From a virus, in IMG/VR virus record IMGVR_UViG_3300042564_000781, positions 56,668-120,667 of that record: a stretch of DNA of 64,000 nt; one strand, written 5' to 3'. Below, piece by piece: positions 37,044-44,698 of the stretch (the first letter of the stretch is position 1; the number at the start of each line of letters is the position of its first letter). A model generated the notes under the pieces. The model was not told the DNA's origin, made no database searches, and saw only the letters and a list, made by a program, of their open reading frames with translations. Made by a program: the position numbers and the translations under genes.

Positions 37044-40000
37044 ATGGCATTAAGTTCACCAGGCGTACAAGTCAGCGTAATTGACGAATCATTTTATACA
37101 CCAGCAGAACCTGGCACAGTCCCATTGATTGTGGTAGCGACAGCTGAGAACAAACAAAACGGCGGAGGCACCGGCATCGCCCCGGGAACACAAGTTGCCA
37201 ACGACGGAACAGTGTATTTGCTAACAAGTCAGAAAGACCTAGCAGATACTTTTGGAGACCCAGTTTTCAAGACTGACTCTAATAACAATCCTATCCATGC
37301 AGGCGAGCAAAACGAATACGGTTTGCAAGCAGCCTACAGTTTACTAGGTGTTAGCAATCGTGCATTTGTAGTGCGAGCAAATGTTGATCTTGATCAACTA
37401 AATGCCAGCGCAGATGCACCGTCAGCTAATCCAGCAAACGGTACATATTGGTTAGATACACAAAATACAGCATTTGGTATTTTTGAATGGAACGATGCCG
37501 CAGCAACTGCTGGCGGTCAGATGTTTGTTGCAAAAACACCGATTGTTATTACTGATCAAAATCAAATTAGTGGATACGGCACTGCGGGACAATTACCAAA
37601 AACGTCAGTTGGTGCAATTGGTAACTATGCAATAGATGCAACAGCTACTCCGGTCTCTGCATTCTACAAAAACACAGCAGGCGATTGGGTCAAAGTTGGT
37701 AGCAACGACTGGCAAGAAAGCATACCTACAGTAACAGGTGACGCTTTTGTATCAGCTACAAATACTGAAACATTCCTTATCAATACTAACAGCATTGCAA
37801 TTAGCGCAGGCGGTGCAAGCGGTATTGATGGCGTAATTGAAGACATCAACAATGCAGCCATTGCTGGTATCAGTGCAGTTAAATCAACAACTGGTAATAG
37901 AATTCAAATTTATTCAACAGGTGTAGCAGTGACGATTGCAGCCGGTACAGCAACATTAGCTAATCTTGGACTAACTGCTGGAGTGTATCAAGCACCTAAG
38001 TTAGCAATTGACAAGCATACAGCAGTTCCGCAGTGGAAACATGCATCTAATGCGGCAAACGTTGCAGCAACAGGTTCTGTATGGATCAAGACAACTGAGC
38101 CGAACGCAGGCGCACGTTGGAGAGTCAAACGTTTCAACGCAGGTACAGCATTATGGGAAGCAGCTGAAGCTCCAATCTACGGAACGGCAGCATCAGCATT
38201 GAAGGGATTAGACACAGCTGGCGGCGGTTTAAACCTAGCCGTTGGTACATTGTTTACTAAATCCAATTCAACTGACATCAGTACTTCAGAAGCTGATTTT
38301 GTAGTATACCGTCGTAAAGCAGGCGGTGCAACTACAATTACTTCAGCAGTTATTACTAGCACCACTTTTGACGCTACTCCTGACTATACATTTACCCTAC
38401 GGGAAAGTATTGTAGGTCAAGAAGCAATTTCAGCTGCATCTGCCACTATAACAGTTAACTGTGCTGGTGCAGCAGGCGATGCAGATGTATTTGCCGCAGC
38501 AATTAACACTGCCGGCCTAGTAAATGTTCAAGCATCAGTTGATGCAAGCAACCGAGTGGTAATTACTCACACTAAAGGTGGCGACATTCAAATTGATCAA
38601 ACTGCTGGTACTATTTTTGCCGATGCTGGATTCACAACTAATTTTTATGCGTCTCCAACAGAGTCAACTACACACGATTATGTAGCCAGTAACTGGGAAC
38701 CACTAAGTTATACAGCAGGTGCAGATGCTCCTATGGCATTGGCAGCAGACGGCGCACTATGGTATAGTTCAGTAATTGATGAAATTGATATCATGGTTCA
38801 CAATGGTACAACATGGGTTGGCTACGCTAGTGTTACTGGCACAGATCCAGCAGGTCCGTTAGTTAGTGCAACTGCACCAGAAACACAAAGCGATGACTCA
38901 ACATTAGTTACTGGCGATCTATGGATTGACACTAGCGACATTGAAAACTTCCCAACAATTTACAAATACAACGCAGACTTAGCAGTAGGTCAACGTTGGG
39001 TATTAGTTGATAAGACTGATCAATCAACAGAAGATGGCATCTTATTTGCAGATGCTCGCGCAGGCGCCAACGGTGGCTCAGCTACTGCATATCCTGACTC
39101 AACTATTATTGAATTGCTAGATAGCGCCTTCTTAGACTTTGATGCTCCAGATCCTGCACTATATCCACGTGGTATGTTGTTATGGAACCTACGCCGTAGT
39201 GGATTCAACGTTAAGAAATTTGTACGTAACTACGTTGACCTAGCTGGCGACAACGGTCGTCAAGGTGGCGCATCAATGGCTGCTTACTACCCACATCGTT
39301 GGGTAACTGAAAGTGCTAACCAAGCTGACGGTTCTGGTACATTTGGTCGCAAGGCACAGCGTGCAGTAGTTGTACAAGCTCTACAAGCCACAGTTAACAG
39401 CAACCAAGACATCCGTGACGAAGAAAGCCGTGTGTTCAACTTGATTGCTTGCCCAGGATATCCTGAACTAATTGGTGAGTTAATCACATTAAACTATGAT
39501 CGTGGTTTAACAGCGTTTGTAGTTGGTGATACACCTGCTCGTTTAACAGCTGATGCAACTAGCTTATTAGCATGGGGCAACAACTTAAATGGCGCATTAG
39601 AAGATAATGATATTGGTGCTGCTAGCTTTGACGAATACATGGGTATGTTCTATCCATGGGGCTTTTCAAGTGACAACTTTGGTAACAATGTTGCTATTCC
39701 TCCAAGCCACATGATCTTAAGAACTATTGCTCTAAACGATCAAGTTGCTTATCCATGGTTTGCACCTGCTGGTGTACGTCGTGGCGGTATTACTAACGCA
39801 ACAGCAGTTGGTTATATTACAGGCGAAGGCGAATTTAAATCAGTTGCACTAAACACTGGACAACGTGATACATTGTATGAATCAAAGATCAATCCTATTA
39901 CATTCTTAACAGGTACTGGCTTGGTTAACTATGGTCAAAAGACACGTGCTCGCGCAGCAAGTAGCTTGGATCGTATTAACGTAGCTCGTCTAGTTGTATA

Positions 40001-40289
40001 CCTACGTAGACAACTAAGTGCATTAGCTAAGCCTTATATCTTTGAGCCAAACGACAAAGTAACAAGAGATCAAATCAAGAATGCAGTTGATGGATTAATG
40101 CTTGAACTAGTTGGACAACGTGCTTTATTTGATTATGTAGTAGTATGTGACGAATCTAATAACACACCTTCAAGAATTGACCGTAATGAGTTATGGATTG
40201 ATATTGCTATTGAGCCAGTTAAGGCCATTGAATTTATCTACATTCCATTACGTTTGAAGAACACTGGCGAAATCGCCGCATTAGGTTAA
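37044..40289 (+). CDS. gp18: Contractile tail sheath protein (gp18-like), 1081 residues
   Basis: The N-terminus MALSSPGVQVSVIDESFYTPAEPGTVPLIVVATAENKQ is typical of T4-like gp18. The conserved C-terminal sheath core is also present: RGMLLWNLRRSGFNVKKFVRNYVD, YPHRWVTES, a YPWFAPAGVRRGGI segment, ALNTGQRDTLYESKINPI, RARAASSLDRINVARLVVYLRRQL and VKAIEFIYIPLRLKNTGE. The protein is far longer than T4 gp18 (659 residues). The excess lies in residues ~130-650, an Ala/Thr-rich region that probably forms outward-facing protrusions on the sheath. Perfect late promoter and strong ribosome site. Followed by the tube gene in the order known from T4. Confidence 0.9.
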   Translation: MALSSPGVQVSVIDESFYTPAEPGTVPLIVVATAENKQNGGGTGIAPGTQVANDGTVYLLTSQKDLADTFGDPVFKTDSNNNPIHAGEQNEYGLQAAYSLLGVSNRAFVVRANVDLDQLNASADAPSANPANGTYWLDTQNTAFGIFEWNDAAATAGGQMFVAKTPIVITDQNQISGYGTAGQLPKTSVGAIGNYAIDATATPVSAFYKNTAGDWVKVGSNDWQESIPTVTGDAFVSATNTETFLINTNSIAISAGGASGIDGVIEDINNAAIAGISAVKSTTGNRIQIYSTGVAVTIAAGTATLANLGLTAGVYQAPKLAIDKHTAVPQWKHASNAANVAATGSVWIKTTEPNAGARWRVKRFNAGTALWEAAEAPIYGTAASALKGLDTAGGGLNLAVGTLFTKSNSTDISTSEADFVVYRRKAGGATTITSAVITSTTFDATPDYTFTLRESIVGQEAISAASATITVNCAGAAGDADVFAAAINTAGLVNVQASVDASNRVVITHTKGGDIQIDQTAGTIFADAGFTTNFYASPTESTTHDYVASNWEPLSYTAGADAPMALAADGALWYSSVIDEIDIMVHNGTTWVGYASVTGTDPAGPLVSATAPETQSDDSTLVTGDLWIDTSDIENFPTIYKYNADLAVGQRWVLVDKTDQSTEDGILFADARAGANGGSATAYPDSTIIELLDSAFLDFDAPDPALYPRGMLLWNLRRSGFNVKKFVRNYVDLAGDNGRQGGASMAAYYPHRWVTESANQADGSGTFGRKAQRAVVVQALQATVNSNQDIRDEESRVFNLIACPGYPELIGELITLNYDRGLTAFVVGDTPARLTADATSLLAWGNNLNGALEDNDIGAASFDEYMGMFYPWGFSSDNFGNNVAIPPSHMILRTIALNDQVAYPWFAPAGVRRGGITNATAVGYITGEGEFKSVALNTGQRDTLYESKINPITFLTGTGLVNYGQKTRARAASSLDRINVARLVVYLRRQLSALAKPYIFEPNDKVTRDQIKNAVDGLMLELVGQRALFDYVVVCDESNNTPSRIDRNELWIDIAIEPVKAIEFIYIPLRLKNTGEIAALG

Positions 40290-40292
40290 TCC

Positions 40293-40300
40293 TATAAATA
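40293..40300 (+). promoter_or_regulatory. Late promoter TATAAATA for tail tube
   Basis: Perfect late consensus four bases after the sheath stop codon. Predicted start near 40306, with AGGAGC as the ribosome site before ATG 40319. Separates tube expression from sheath expression. Confidence 0.85.
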
Positions 40301-40318
40301 CTATACAGGAGCTATAAT

Positions 40319-40942
40319 ATGGCAATCGCAACACTAAACAAATTTTCAGTACCCCTAGCTGGTTCTCCACAGAACCAGGGTATGTTGATGCCAAAGTTAA
40401 AGTATCGCTTCCGCGTTACTTTGCAAAACTTTGGTGTTGGCGGCAATACTACTGAAATCACTAAAATGGTAGTGGACTTTACTCGTCCAACTATCACATT
40501 TGATGATATCACCCTAGACACATATAACAGCAAGATCTTCATGGCTGGCAAGCATACATGGAGTGATGCTACTCTAAACGTCCGTGATGACGCTAACGGC
40601 GGCGTAACTAAGTTAGTAGGCGAACAGCTACAGAAACAATTCGACTTCTTTGAAATGTCATCTGCAGCCAGTGCTAACGACTATAAGTTCGTTACAGTTT
40701 GTGAAATTTTAGACGGTGGCAACGGTGCATTTACACCTAATGTTCTTGAAACATGGGAACTATATGGCTGCTACTTGAAGGCTGCTAACTATAACAACGT
40801 AGCATACAATGCTAACGAAGCTGCTACTATTGCACTAACAATTAAGTTTGATAATGCACAACAAACAGCTCAAGGTACAGGCGTTGGCACTAACGTGGGC
40901 TTCTTAGGCGCACGTCCAGGCGGTTTAGCTACAGGCGCTTAA
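40319..40942 (+). CDS. gp19: Tail tube protein (gp19-like)
   Basis: A 207-residue protein with gp19 features: MPKLKYRFRVTLQNFG near the start, ITKMVVDFTRPTITFDDITLDTYNSKIFMAGKHTW (the tube-interface hairpin region), a LVGEQLQKQFDFF helix, and ETWELYGCYLKAANYNNVAYNANEAATIALTIKFDNA. Length is close to T4 gp19 (163) with a small Gly-rich C-terminal extension. It polymerises into the inner tube through which DNA passes. Its own late promoter, strong ribosome site and a UUCG-loop terminator make it a single-gene unit, fitting the very high copy number needed. Confidence 0.9.
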   Translation: MAIATLNKFSVPLAGSPQNQGMLMPKLKYRFRVTLQNFGVGGNTTEITKMVVDFTRPTITFDDITLDTYNSKIFMAGKHTWSDATLNVRDDANGGVTKLVGEQLQKQFDFFEMSSAASANDYKFVTVCEILDGGNGAFTPNVLETWELYGCYLKAANYNNVAYNANEAATIALTIKFDNAQQTAQGTGVGTNVGFLGARPGGLATGA

Positions 40943-40955
40943 TTTATTTAATAAG

Positions 40956-40987
40956 CACAAAAAGCAACTTCGGTTGCTTTTTTTGTG
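40956..40987 (+). terminator. Rho-independent terminator with UUCG tetraloop
   Basis: CACAAAAAGCAAC-TTCG-GTTGCTTTTTTTGTG: a long stem capped by the stable UUCG loop with a T-run, 14 bases after the tube stop codon. Confidence 0.93.
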
Positions 40988-41017
40988 ACTTGATTATCTA
41001 CCCAGTTAATTTAATTG

Positions 41018-41025
41018 GCTAAATA
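41018..41025 (+). promoter_or_regulatory. Late promoter GCTAAATA, leaderless placement
   Basis: CTAAATA is a known late-motif form of marine T4-like phages. Five bases (TTAGT) separate it from ATG 41031, and no ribosome site is present. Confidence 0.7.
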
Positions 41026-41030
41026 TTAGT

Positions 41031-42113
41031 ATGGCAGACAAATCATTTGGTCAGTTCATTACTGACATAAGTAACCCCAAAGGCAATGTTGCAGACTTCC
41101 GTCATGCATCACGATTGTTTGTTGATGATAGTTTTAGACTGGCACCTAAAAGCAAGTTTAACTATCATGTATCTTTTAGTATTGATACAAGAGCATTAAA
41201 AAGTTTAAATTTTGATTATCGTCATAGAAACGAAATTAACATGTTGGTTAAGAAATGTGACCTACCTAAATTTACTATTGCCACAGAAACATTAAATCAA
41301 TACAACAGAAAAAAGATTGTACAGAACAAAGTTGATTACACTCCTATTAATATTTCATTTCATGATGATAGATTAGGAGTTACACGTCAGCTATGGGAAA
41401 ATTATTTTGCGTATTATTACGCAGACTCTACAGTAGCAAAGCAAGCAGGCTCATACAACAGAACAGCAATGGCAGGTTCGTCTTTTATTAAAACACCTTA
41501 CGGGTTTGACAATAATAGCAGTATACCATTTTTTCAAAAGATTACAATTTATCAAATGGCTAACAAGCAATATGCCAGCTATACATTAGTCAATCCAGTT
41601 ATTACAGCATGGAATCATGACACCTTAGATTATGGATCAAGCATACCTGCTGAACAATCTATGACTGTGGCATACGAAGCAGTAACATACGGTACTGGAT
41701 ATGTGCGTCAAGGCGATCCTCCAGGCTTTGCTGAAGATCATTATGATACATTGCCAAGTCCGTTAAAGTTAGCAGGTGGCTCCAGTAATAATTTATTTGG
41801 CCCAGCAGGTGTGTTAGCCGGCGCCGAGTCAGTATTTGGTGCAGTATCGAGCATGTTGGCAGATCCGAGTAATATTACTATTAACGATATATTACGAACT
41901 GGTACACAGGCTATTAACACGTACAACAGTGCAAGAAATCTTAACGCCGCCGGTGTAAGGAATGAATTAAGCACCGCTGGATACAATGCAGCCGTTACTG
42001 GTGCTAGAACTATTGTAAACCAACCAATTAGCGGATTAACTAATTTTTCATTCCCAGTTAACAATGGTGGTGCTGTAAATACTGTAGCAACACCGAGAAA
42101 TCTAGGACCATAA
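41031..42113 (+). CDS. Tube-fold baseplate protein (gp54/gp48-like candidate)
   Basis: A 360-residue protein with a tube-like core at residues ~35-225: NYHVSFSIDTRALKSL, LVKKCDLPKFTIATETLNQYNRKKIVQNKVDYTPINISFHDD, then TIYQMANKQYASYTLVNPVITAWNHDTLDYGSS and SMTVAYEAVTYGTGYV. This is the arrangement of T4-like tail tube and tube-initiator proteins (gp19, gp54, gp48). The C-terminal ~110 residues are Ala/Asn/Gly-rich, as in gp54. Downstream of the tube terminator with its own late promoter. It is probably the tube initiator at the baseplate; which of gp48 or gp54 it represents is not certain. Confidence 0.6.
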   Translation: MADKSFGQFITDISNPKGNVADFRHASRLFVDDSFRLAPKSKFNYHVSFSIDTRALKSLNFDYRHRNEINMLVKKCDLPKFTIATETLNQYNRKKIVQNKVDYTPINISFHDDRLGVTRQLWENYFAYYYADSTVAKQAGSYNRTAMAGSSFIKTPYGFDNNSSIPFFQKITIYQMANKQYASYTLVNPVITAWNHDTLDYGSSIPAEQSMTVAYEAVTYGTGYVRQGDPPGFAEDHYDTLPSPLKLAGGSSNNLFGPAGVLAGAESVFGAVSSMLADPSNITINDILRTGTQAINTYNSARNLNAAGVRNELSTAGYNAAVTGARTIVNQPISGLTNFSFPVNNGGAVNTVATPRNLGP

Positions 42114-42490
42114 TGAGTACTACATTAAATTTACCTAAAGTAACCACCAGTAATGACAGTGCCGATCAAGTTAAAAATTTCTTTGATCGATATTTTCAGC
42201 ATCAAGTTACTTTTCCTAGCAATCAAATTGATGCAGTATTAGGATACTTTTTAAAACGTGGCTTTCAAGAAGAAGCTGCAAAAAGTACAAGTATTGTTTT
42301 ACTAAATCAAGCTCGTATTGACAACATTCCAGTATTTCAATTGTTAGATACCTTAAAGGGACTGACTGATGTCCAGCTAAGCCAAGTGGTTACTGAAGTA
42401 CTAAACATATACCGAGAAAAATCTTCGGCGCTGGGTTTCAAAATTATACAAATAGAAGAAACTATAGAAAGTCGAAATATTAAACCGTAA
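42113..42490 (+). CDS. Conserved late phage protein, 125 residues
   Basis: Overlaps the previous stop by one base (TAATG) and the next start by one base, so it sits in a tightly coupled late operon. Helical, with the segments FPSNQIDAVLGYFLKRGFQEEAA and NIPVFQLLDTLKGLTDVQLSQVV, which I recall as a conserved pattern in marine T4-like phages near baseplate genes. No catalytic motif, signal peptide or membrane segment is seen. A structural or assembly role is inferred from the operon (tube-like protein before it, gp4 after it). Confidence 0.65.
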   Translation: MSTTLNLPKVTTSNDSADQVKNFFDRYFQHQVTFPSNQIDAVLGYFLKRGFQEEAAKSTSIVLLNQARIDNIPVFQLLDTLKGLTDVQLSQVVTEVLNIYREKSSALGFKIIQIEETIESRNIKP

Positions 42491-42927
42491 TGAGTCGCTT
42501 TGCTCAAGGTAAATTTACACTAACCAACCCAGACAAGTATGTAGGAAATAAACTTCCAACATATCGTAGCTCTTGGGAATGGCACTTTATGCGATTCTGT
42601 GACCAAGATCCTCGCATAATGAAATGGGCCAGTGAAGCCATTAAAATCCCCTACAAAGATCCCTTTACCGGCAAAGGTACAGTGTATGTTCCTGACTTCT
42701 TTATACAATACGCAGATGCCAAGGGTAAAATGCAAGTTGAACTGATTGAAGTAAAGCCGCAAAATCAAACAGTATTTGAGAAAGTGGGAAAGAATCGACA
42801 TAACCAATTACAGTATGCTAAGAATCAAGTCAAGTGGCGAGCAGCATACGCCTGGTGTGCTAAACAAGGTATAAAATTTAGAGTATTAAATGAACAAGAC
42901 TTATTTCACAATGGCAAAGTGAGATAA
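42490..42927 (+). CDS. gp4: gp4-like head completion nuclease
   Basis: A 145-residue protein matching the T4 gp4 pattern: GKFTLTNPDKYVGN, YRSSWEWHFMRFCDQDPRIMKWASE, IPYKDPFTGKGTVYVPDFFI and VELIEVKPQNQT, then a C-terminal WRAAYAWCAKQGIKFRVLNE. The D..(22 residues)..ExK core is the catalytic arrangement of TnsA-like or restriction-type nucleases. T4 gp4 is required to finish filled heads before tail joining. The gene end overlaps the GATAAGTA motif of the next gene. Confidence 0.85.
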   Translation: MSRFAQGKFTLTNPDKYVGNKLPTYRSSWEWHFMRFCDQDPRIMKWASEAIKIPYKDPFTGKGTVYVPDFFIQYADAKGKMQVELIEVKPQNQTVFEKVGKNRHNQLQYAKNQVKWRAAYAWCAKQGIKFRVLNEQDLFHNGKVR

Positions 42928-42930
42928 GTA
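42923..42930 (+). promoter_or_regulatory. Late-like promoter GATAAGTA before terminase small subunit
   Basis: GATAAGTA differs by two bases from TATAAATA and is the same variant found at 22290 and 63409. It overlaps the gp4 stop codon. Five bases separate it from ATG 42936, the same placement as other leaderless late genes here. Confidence 0.5.
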
Positions 42931-42935
42931 TTATT

Positions 42936-43415
42936 ATGAAAAAACTTGAAGAAATCCTAAATTTGCCTGAAAGCAAAAAGACTATCAAAAAAGCTGAAAA
43001 GGAAAAGGCAGCAGAAGTTGCACAACCTTTTCTTCGCGACATGTCAGAATTTGACAAAATAGCGGCTGCACTACCTGCAGTTAAAGGTCTTGGCGATGCT
43101 AGTGACAGTGAGTTTGATGCGCTCGCACAACGAGCAACTGATGCCTATGACGACCTAATGGACCTAGGCATGAACGTAGAAGCACGATACAGTGGACGTA
43201 TTTTTGAAGTAGCAGGCGGCATGTTAAAAAATGCTATTGATGCCAAAGCTGCCAAAATTGATAAGAAACTTAAGATGATTGAACTACAGCTTAAGAAACA
43301 AAAACTTGATCAAGATGCCGGGCATGACGACAACGGAATAGATGTTACTGGTACAGGTGTAATTGTATCAGACCGCAATAGTTTGATCGAAAAACTAAAA
43401 AATATGAATAAATAA
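42936..43415 (+). CDS. gp16: Terminase small subunit (gp16-like)
   Basis: A 159-residue, largely helical protein. Residues ~65-125 (DALAQRATDAYDDLMDLGMNVEARYSGRIFEVAGGMLKNAIDAKAAKIDKKLKMIELQLKKQ) form the long coiled-coil pair typical of T4-like gp16, and the C-terminal GTGVIVSDRNSLIEKLK resembles the conserved gp16 tail. T4 gp16 (164 residues) forms rings that bind DNA and stimulate gp17. It lies between gp4 and gp17 in the same direction. No ribosome site; a GATAAGTA motif sits five bases upstream of the start. Confidence 0.75.
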   Translation: MKKLEEILNLPESKKTIKKAEKEKAAEVAQPFLRDMSEFDKIAAALPAVKGLGDASDSEFDALAQRATDAYDDLMDLGMNVEARYSGRIFEVAGGMLKNAIDAKAAKIDKKLKMIELQLKKQKLDQDAGHDDNGIDVTGTGVIVSDRNSLIEKLKNMNK

Positions 43416-43432
43416 TACATCGGGACTAGACT

Positions 43433-44032
43433 ATGAAATCGTTTACAGAATACTTAATGGAAAGCAAAGAAGAGAAGAAATACTCTTTTAAAATTAAAAT
43501 CGCCGGAGATCTTCCAGAGAACTGTGAAGATGTTATGGAAACTGCTTTACAAAAATACCAAGTAGCTAAGTTTGTTAAAACTAAGACTACACCTATACAG
43601 GCTAAACTACGTGACTTTCCTACTATGGAAAACTCACAAGTTAGCATCTTTGATATTGAACTAGAATACCCAACTACCAGCGCAGTACTTACAAGTTACA
43701 TGTTAGAGCAAACTGGTCTAACTGCTGAACGCATCAAAGTGCGTAGCCCTGCAGAAGACGCGGAAGCAGAATTAAATGCAGAACATATTGACGAAGATGA
43801 TGCTAAAGCATTATTGACTCAAGAATACAAAAAAGAAAATAATCAAAATATTGTAGGTGACAAAGGCATTAGCAACTTCCTAAAAGATCTAGCTAAGGTT
43901 AGAAAAGAACATGTACAGTACAAAGGTGTGAATGATGCTATCCTAGCAAAGAAAGCCCCTAAAGAAAAATCACAAGAACAAGCTAAACCTGTTGCTGGCA
44001 AAAGTCCAATTGGTTCTGCTAAAGGAAAATAA
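43433..44032 (+). CDS. Late phage protein with capsid-targeting-like N-terminus, 199 residues
   Basis: Begins MKSFTEYLMESKEEKK; the FTEYLME part resembles T4 capsid-targeting peptides, with L-M-E followed by S as a possible prohead protease cut. Residues ~17-105 form an alpha/beta domain (YSFKIKIAGDLPENCEDVMETALQKY, VSIFDIELEYPTTSAVL) and the C-terminus is charged and low-complexity (KKAPKEKSQEQAKPV). An AATAAATA motif at 43407-43414 could be a weak late promoter. Located between gp16 and gp17. Virion or prohead role inferred; function unknown. Confidence 0.65.
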   Translation: MKSFTEYLMESKEEKKYSFKIKIAGDLPENCEDVMETALQKYQVAKFVKTKTTPIQAKLRDFPTMENSQVSIFDIELEYPTTSAVLTSYMLEQTGLTAERIKVRSPAEDAEAELNAEHIDEDDAKALLTQEYKKENNQNIVGDKGISNFLKDLAKVRKEHVQYKGVNDAILAKKAPKEKSQEQAKPVAGKSPIGSAKGK

Positions 44033-44034
44033 TT

Positions 44035-44640
44035 ATGAACTTTAACGAACTATTCCAAAAAATGAGAGAGCTCGACGCTCCTGTTGCAGAAGAATTAAAA
44101 GGCGGCCAAAAGAATCTTGATGTTGACAAAGATGGCGACATCGAAGCTGATGATCTAAAAGATCTACGTGATAAGAAAGTTGATGAAGAACTTGTCGGAG
44201 AGTGCGGAGACATGCCCAATGGTATGATGGGTATGAGAAATCCTGCACAACAAGATTCTATCAGTGCAAACATCAGTATGAATGCCAGTGGCACTGGTGG
44301 TATACGTGACCTTATGTCAATCTTACGTAACATTGAAAATGGTGATAGTACACCTGGCAGTGATGAACACGACATGGCCATTGCAATTGGCGGAATGGAC
44401 AAACCAGAACCATTACTTGGTATGGACGAGGCAGAAGCTGGCGGATTTGATCAAGCTAGTACAACTCCTGATCCACAGATAGCTCCGGCAAGTGCAGCCT
44501 TTCCACAAGGCAATGACATACACAGCAAAGGTGGTAATGAAAGACCTAAAGTAAATGGTGGCGGAAATCCTTATGCCTTAGCCGCGGAAAGTTTAATTCC
44601 AAGACTTAGTTCTTTGTATCAAGAAGTTAAAAGTCGTTAA
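44035..44640 (+). CDS. Late phage protein with EF-hand/dockerin-like loop, 201 residues
   Basis: The start has AAAGGA eight bases upstream and follows the preceding stop by two bases. Residues ~34-50 read LDVDKDGDIEADDLKDLR, a DxDxDGxIxxxDL calcium-loop pattern of EF-hand or dockerin type. The rest is Gly/Met/Ala-rich and probably disordered, with a conserved-looking C-terminal helix (ESLIPRLSSLYQEVKSR). It ends the gp16 operon before a strong terminator. Calcium binding is inferred from the loop only; other function unknown. Confidence 0.65.
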   Translation: MNFNELFQKMRELDAPVAEELKGGQKNLDVDKDGDIEADDLKDLRDKKVDEELVGECGDMPNGMMGMRNPAQQDSISANISMNASGTGGIRDLMSILRNIENGDSTPGSDEHDMAIAIGGMDKPEPLLGMDEAEAGGFDQASTTPDPQIAPASAAFPQGNDIHSKGGNERPKVNGGGNPYALAAESLIPRLSSLYQEVKSR

Positions 44641-44657
44641 TCAGCTATAAGCTACTC

Positions 44658-44683
44658 AAAGAGGCCCTGGTGGCCTCTTTTTT
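44658..44683 (+). terminator. Rho-independent terminator
   Basis: Stem AAAGAGGCC / GGCCTCTTT with loop CTGGT and T6. It separates the gp16 operon from the gp17 promoter just downstream. Confidence 0.9.
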
Positions 44684-44685
44684 AT

Positions 44686-44693
44686 TGTAAATA
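44686..44693 (+). promoter_or_regulatory. Late-like promoter TGTAAATA, leaderless placement
   Basis: TGTAAATA is one base from TATAAATA. Five bases (ACATT) separate it from the gp17 start ATG 44699, with no ribosome site. Directly follows the terminator. Confidence 0.6.
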
Positions 44694-44698
44694 ACATT

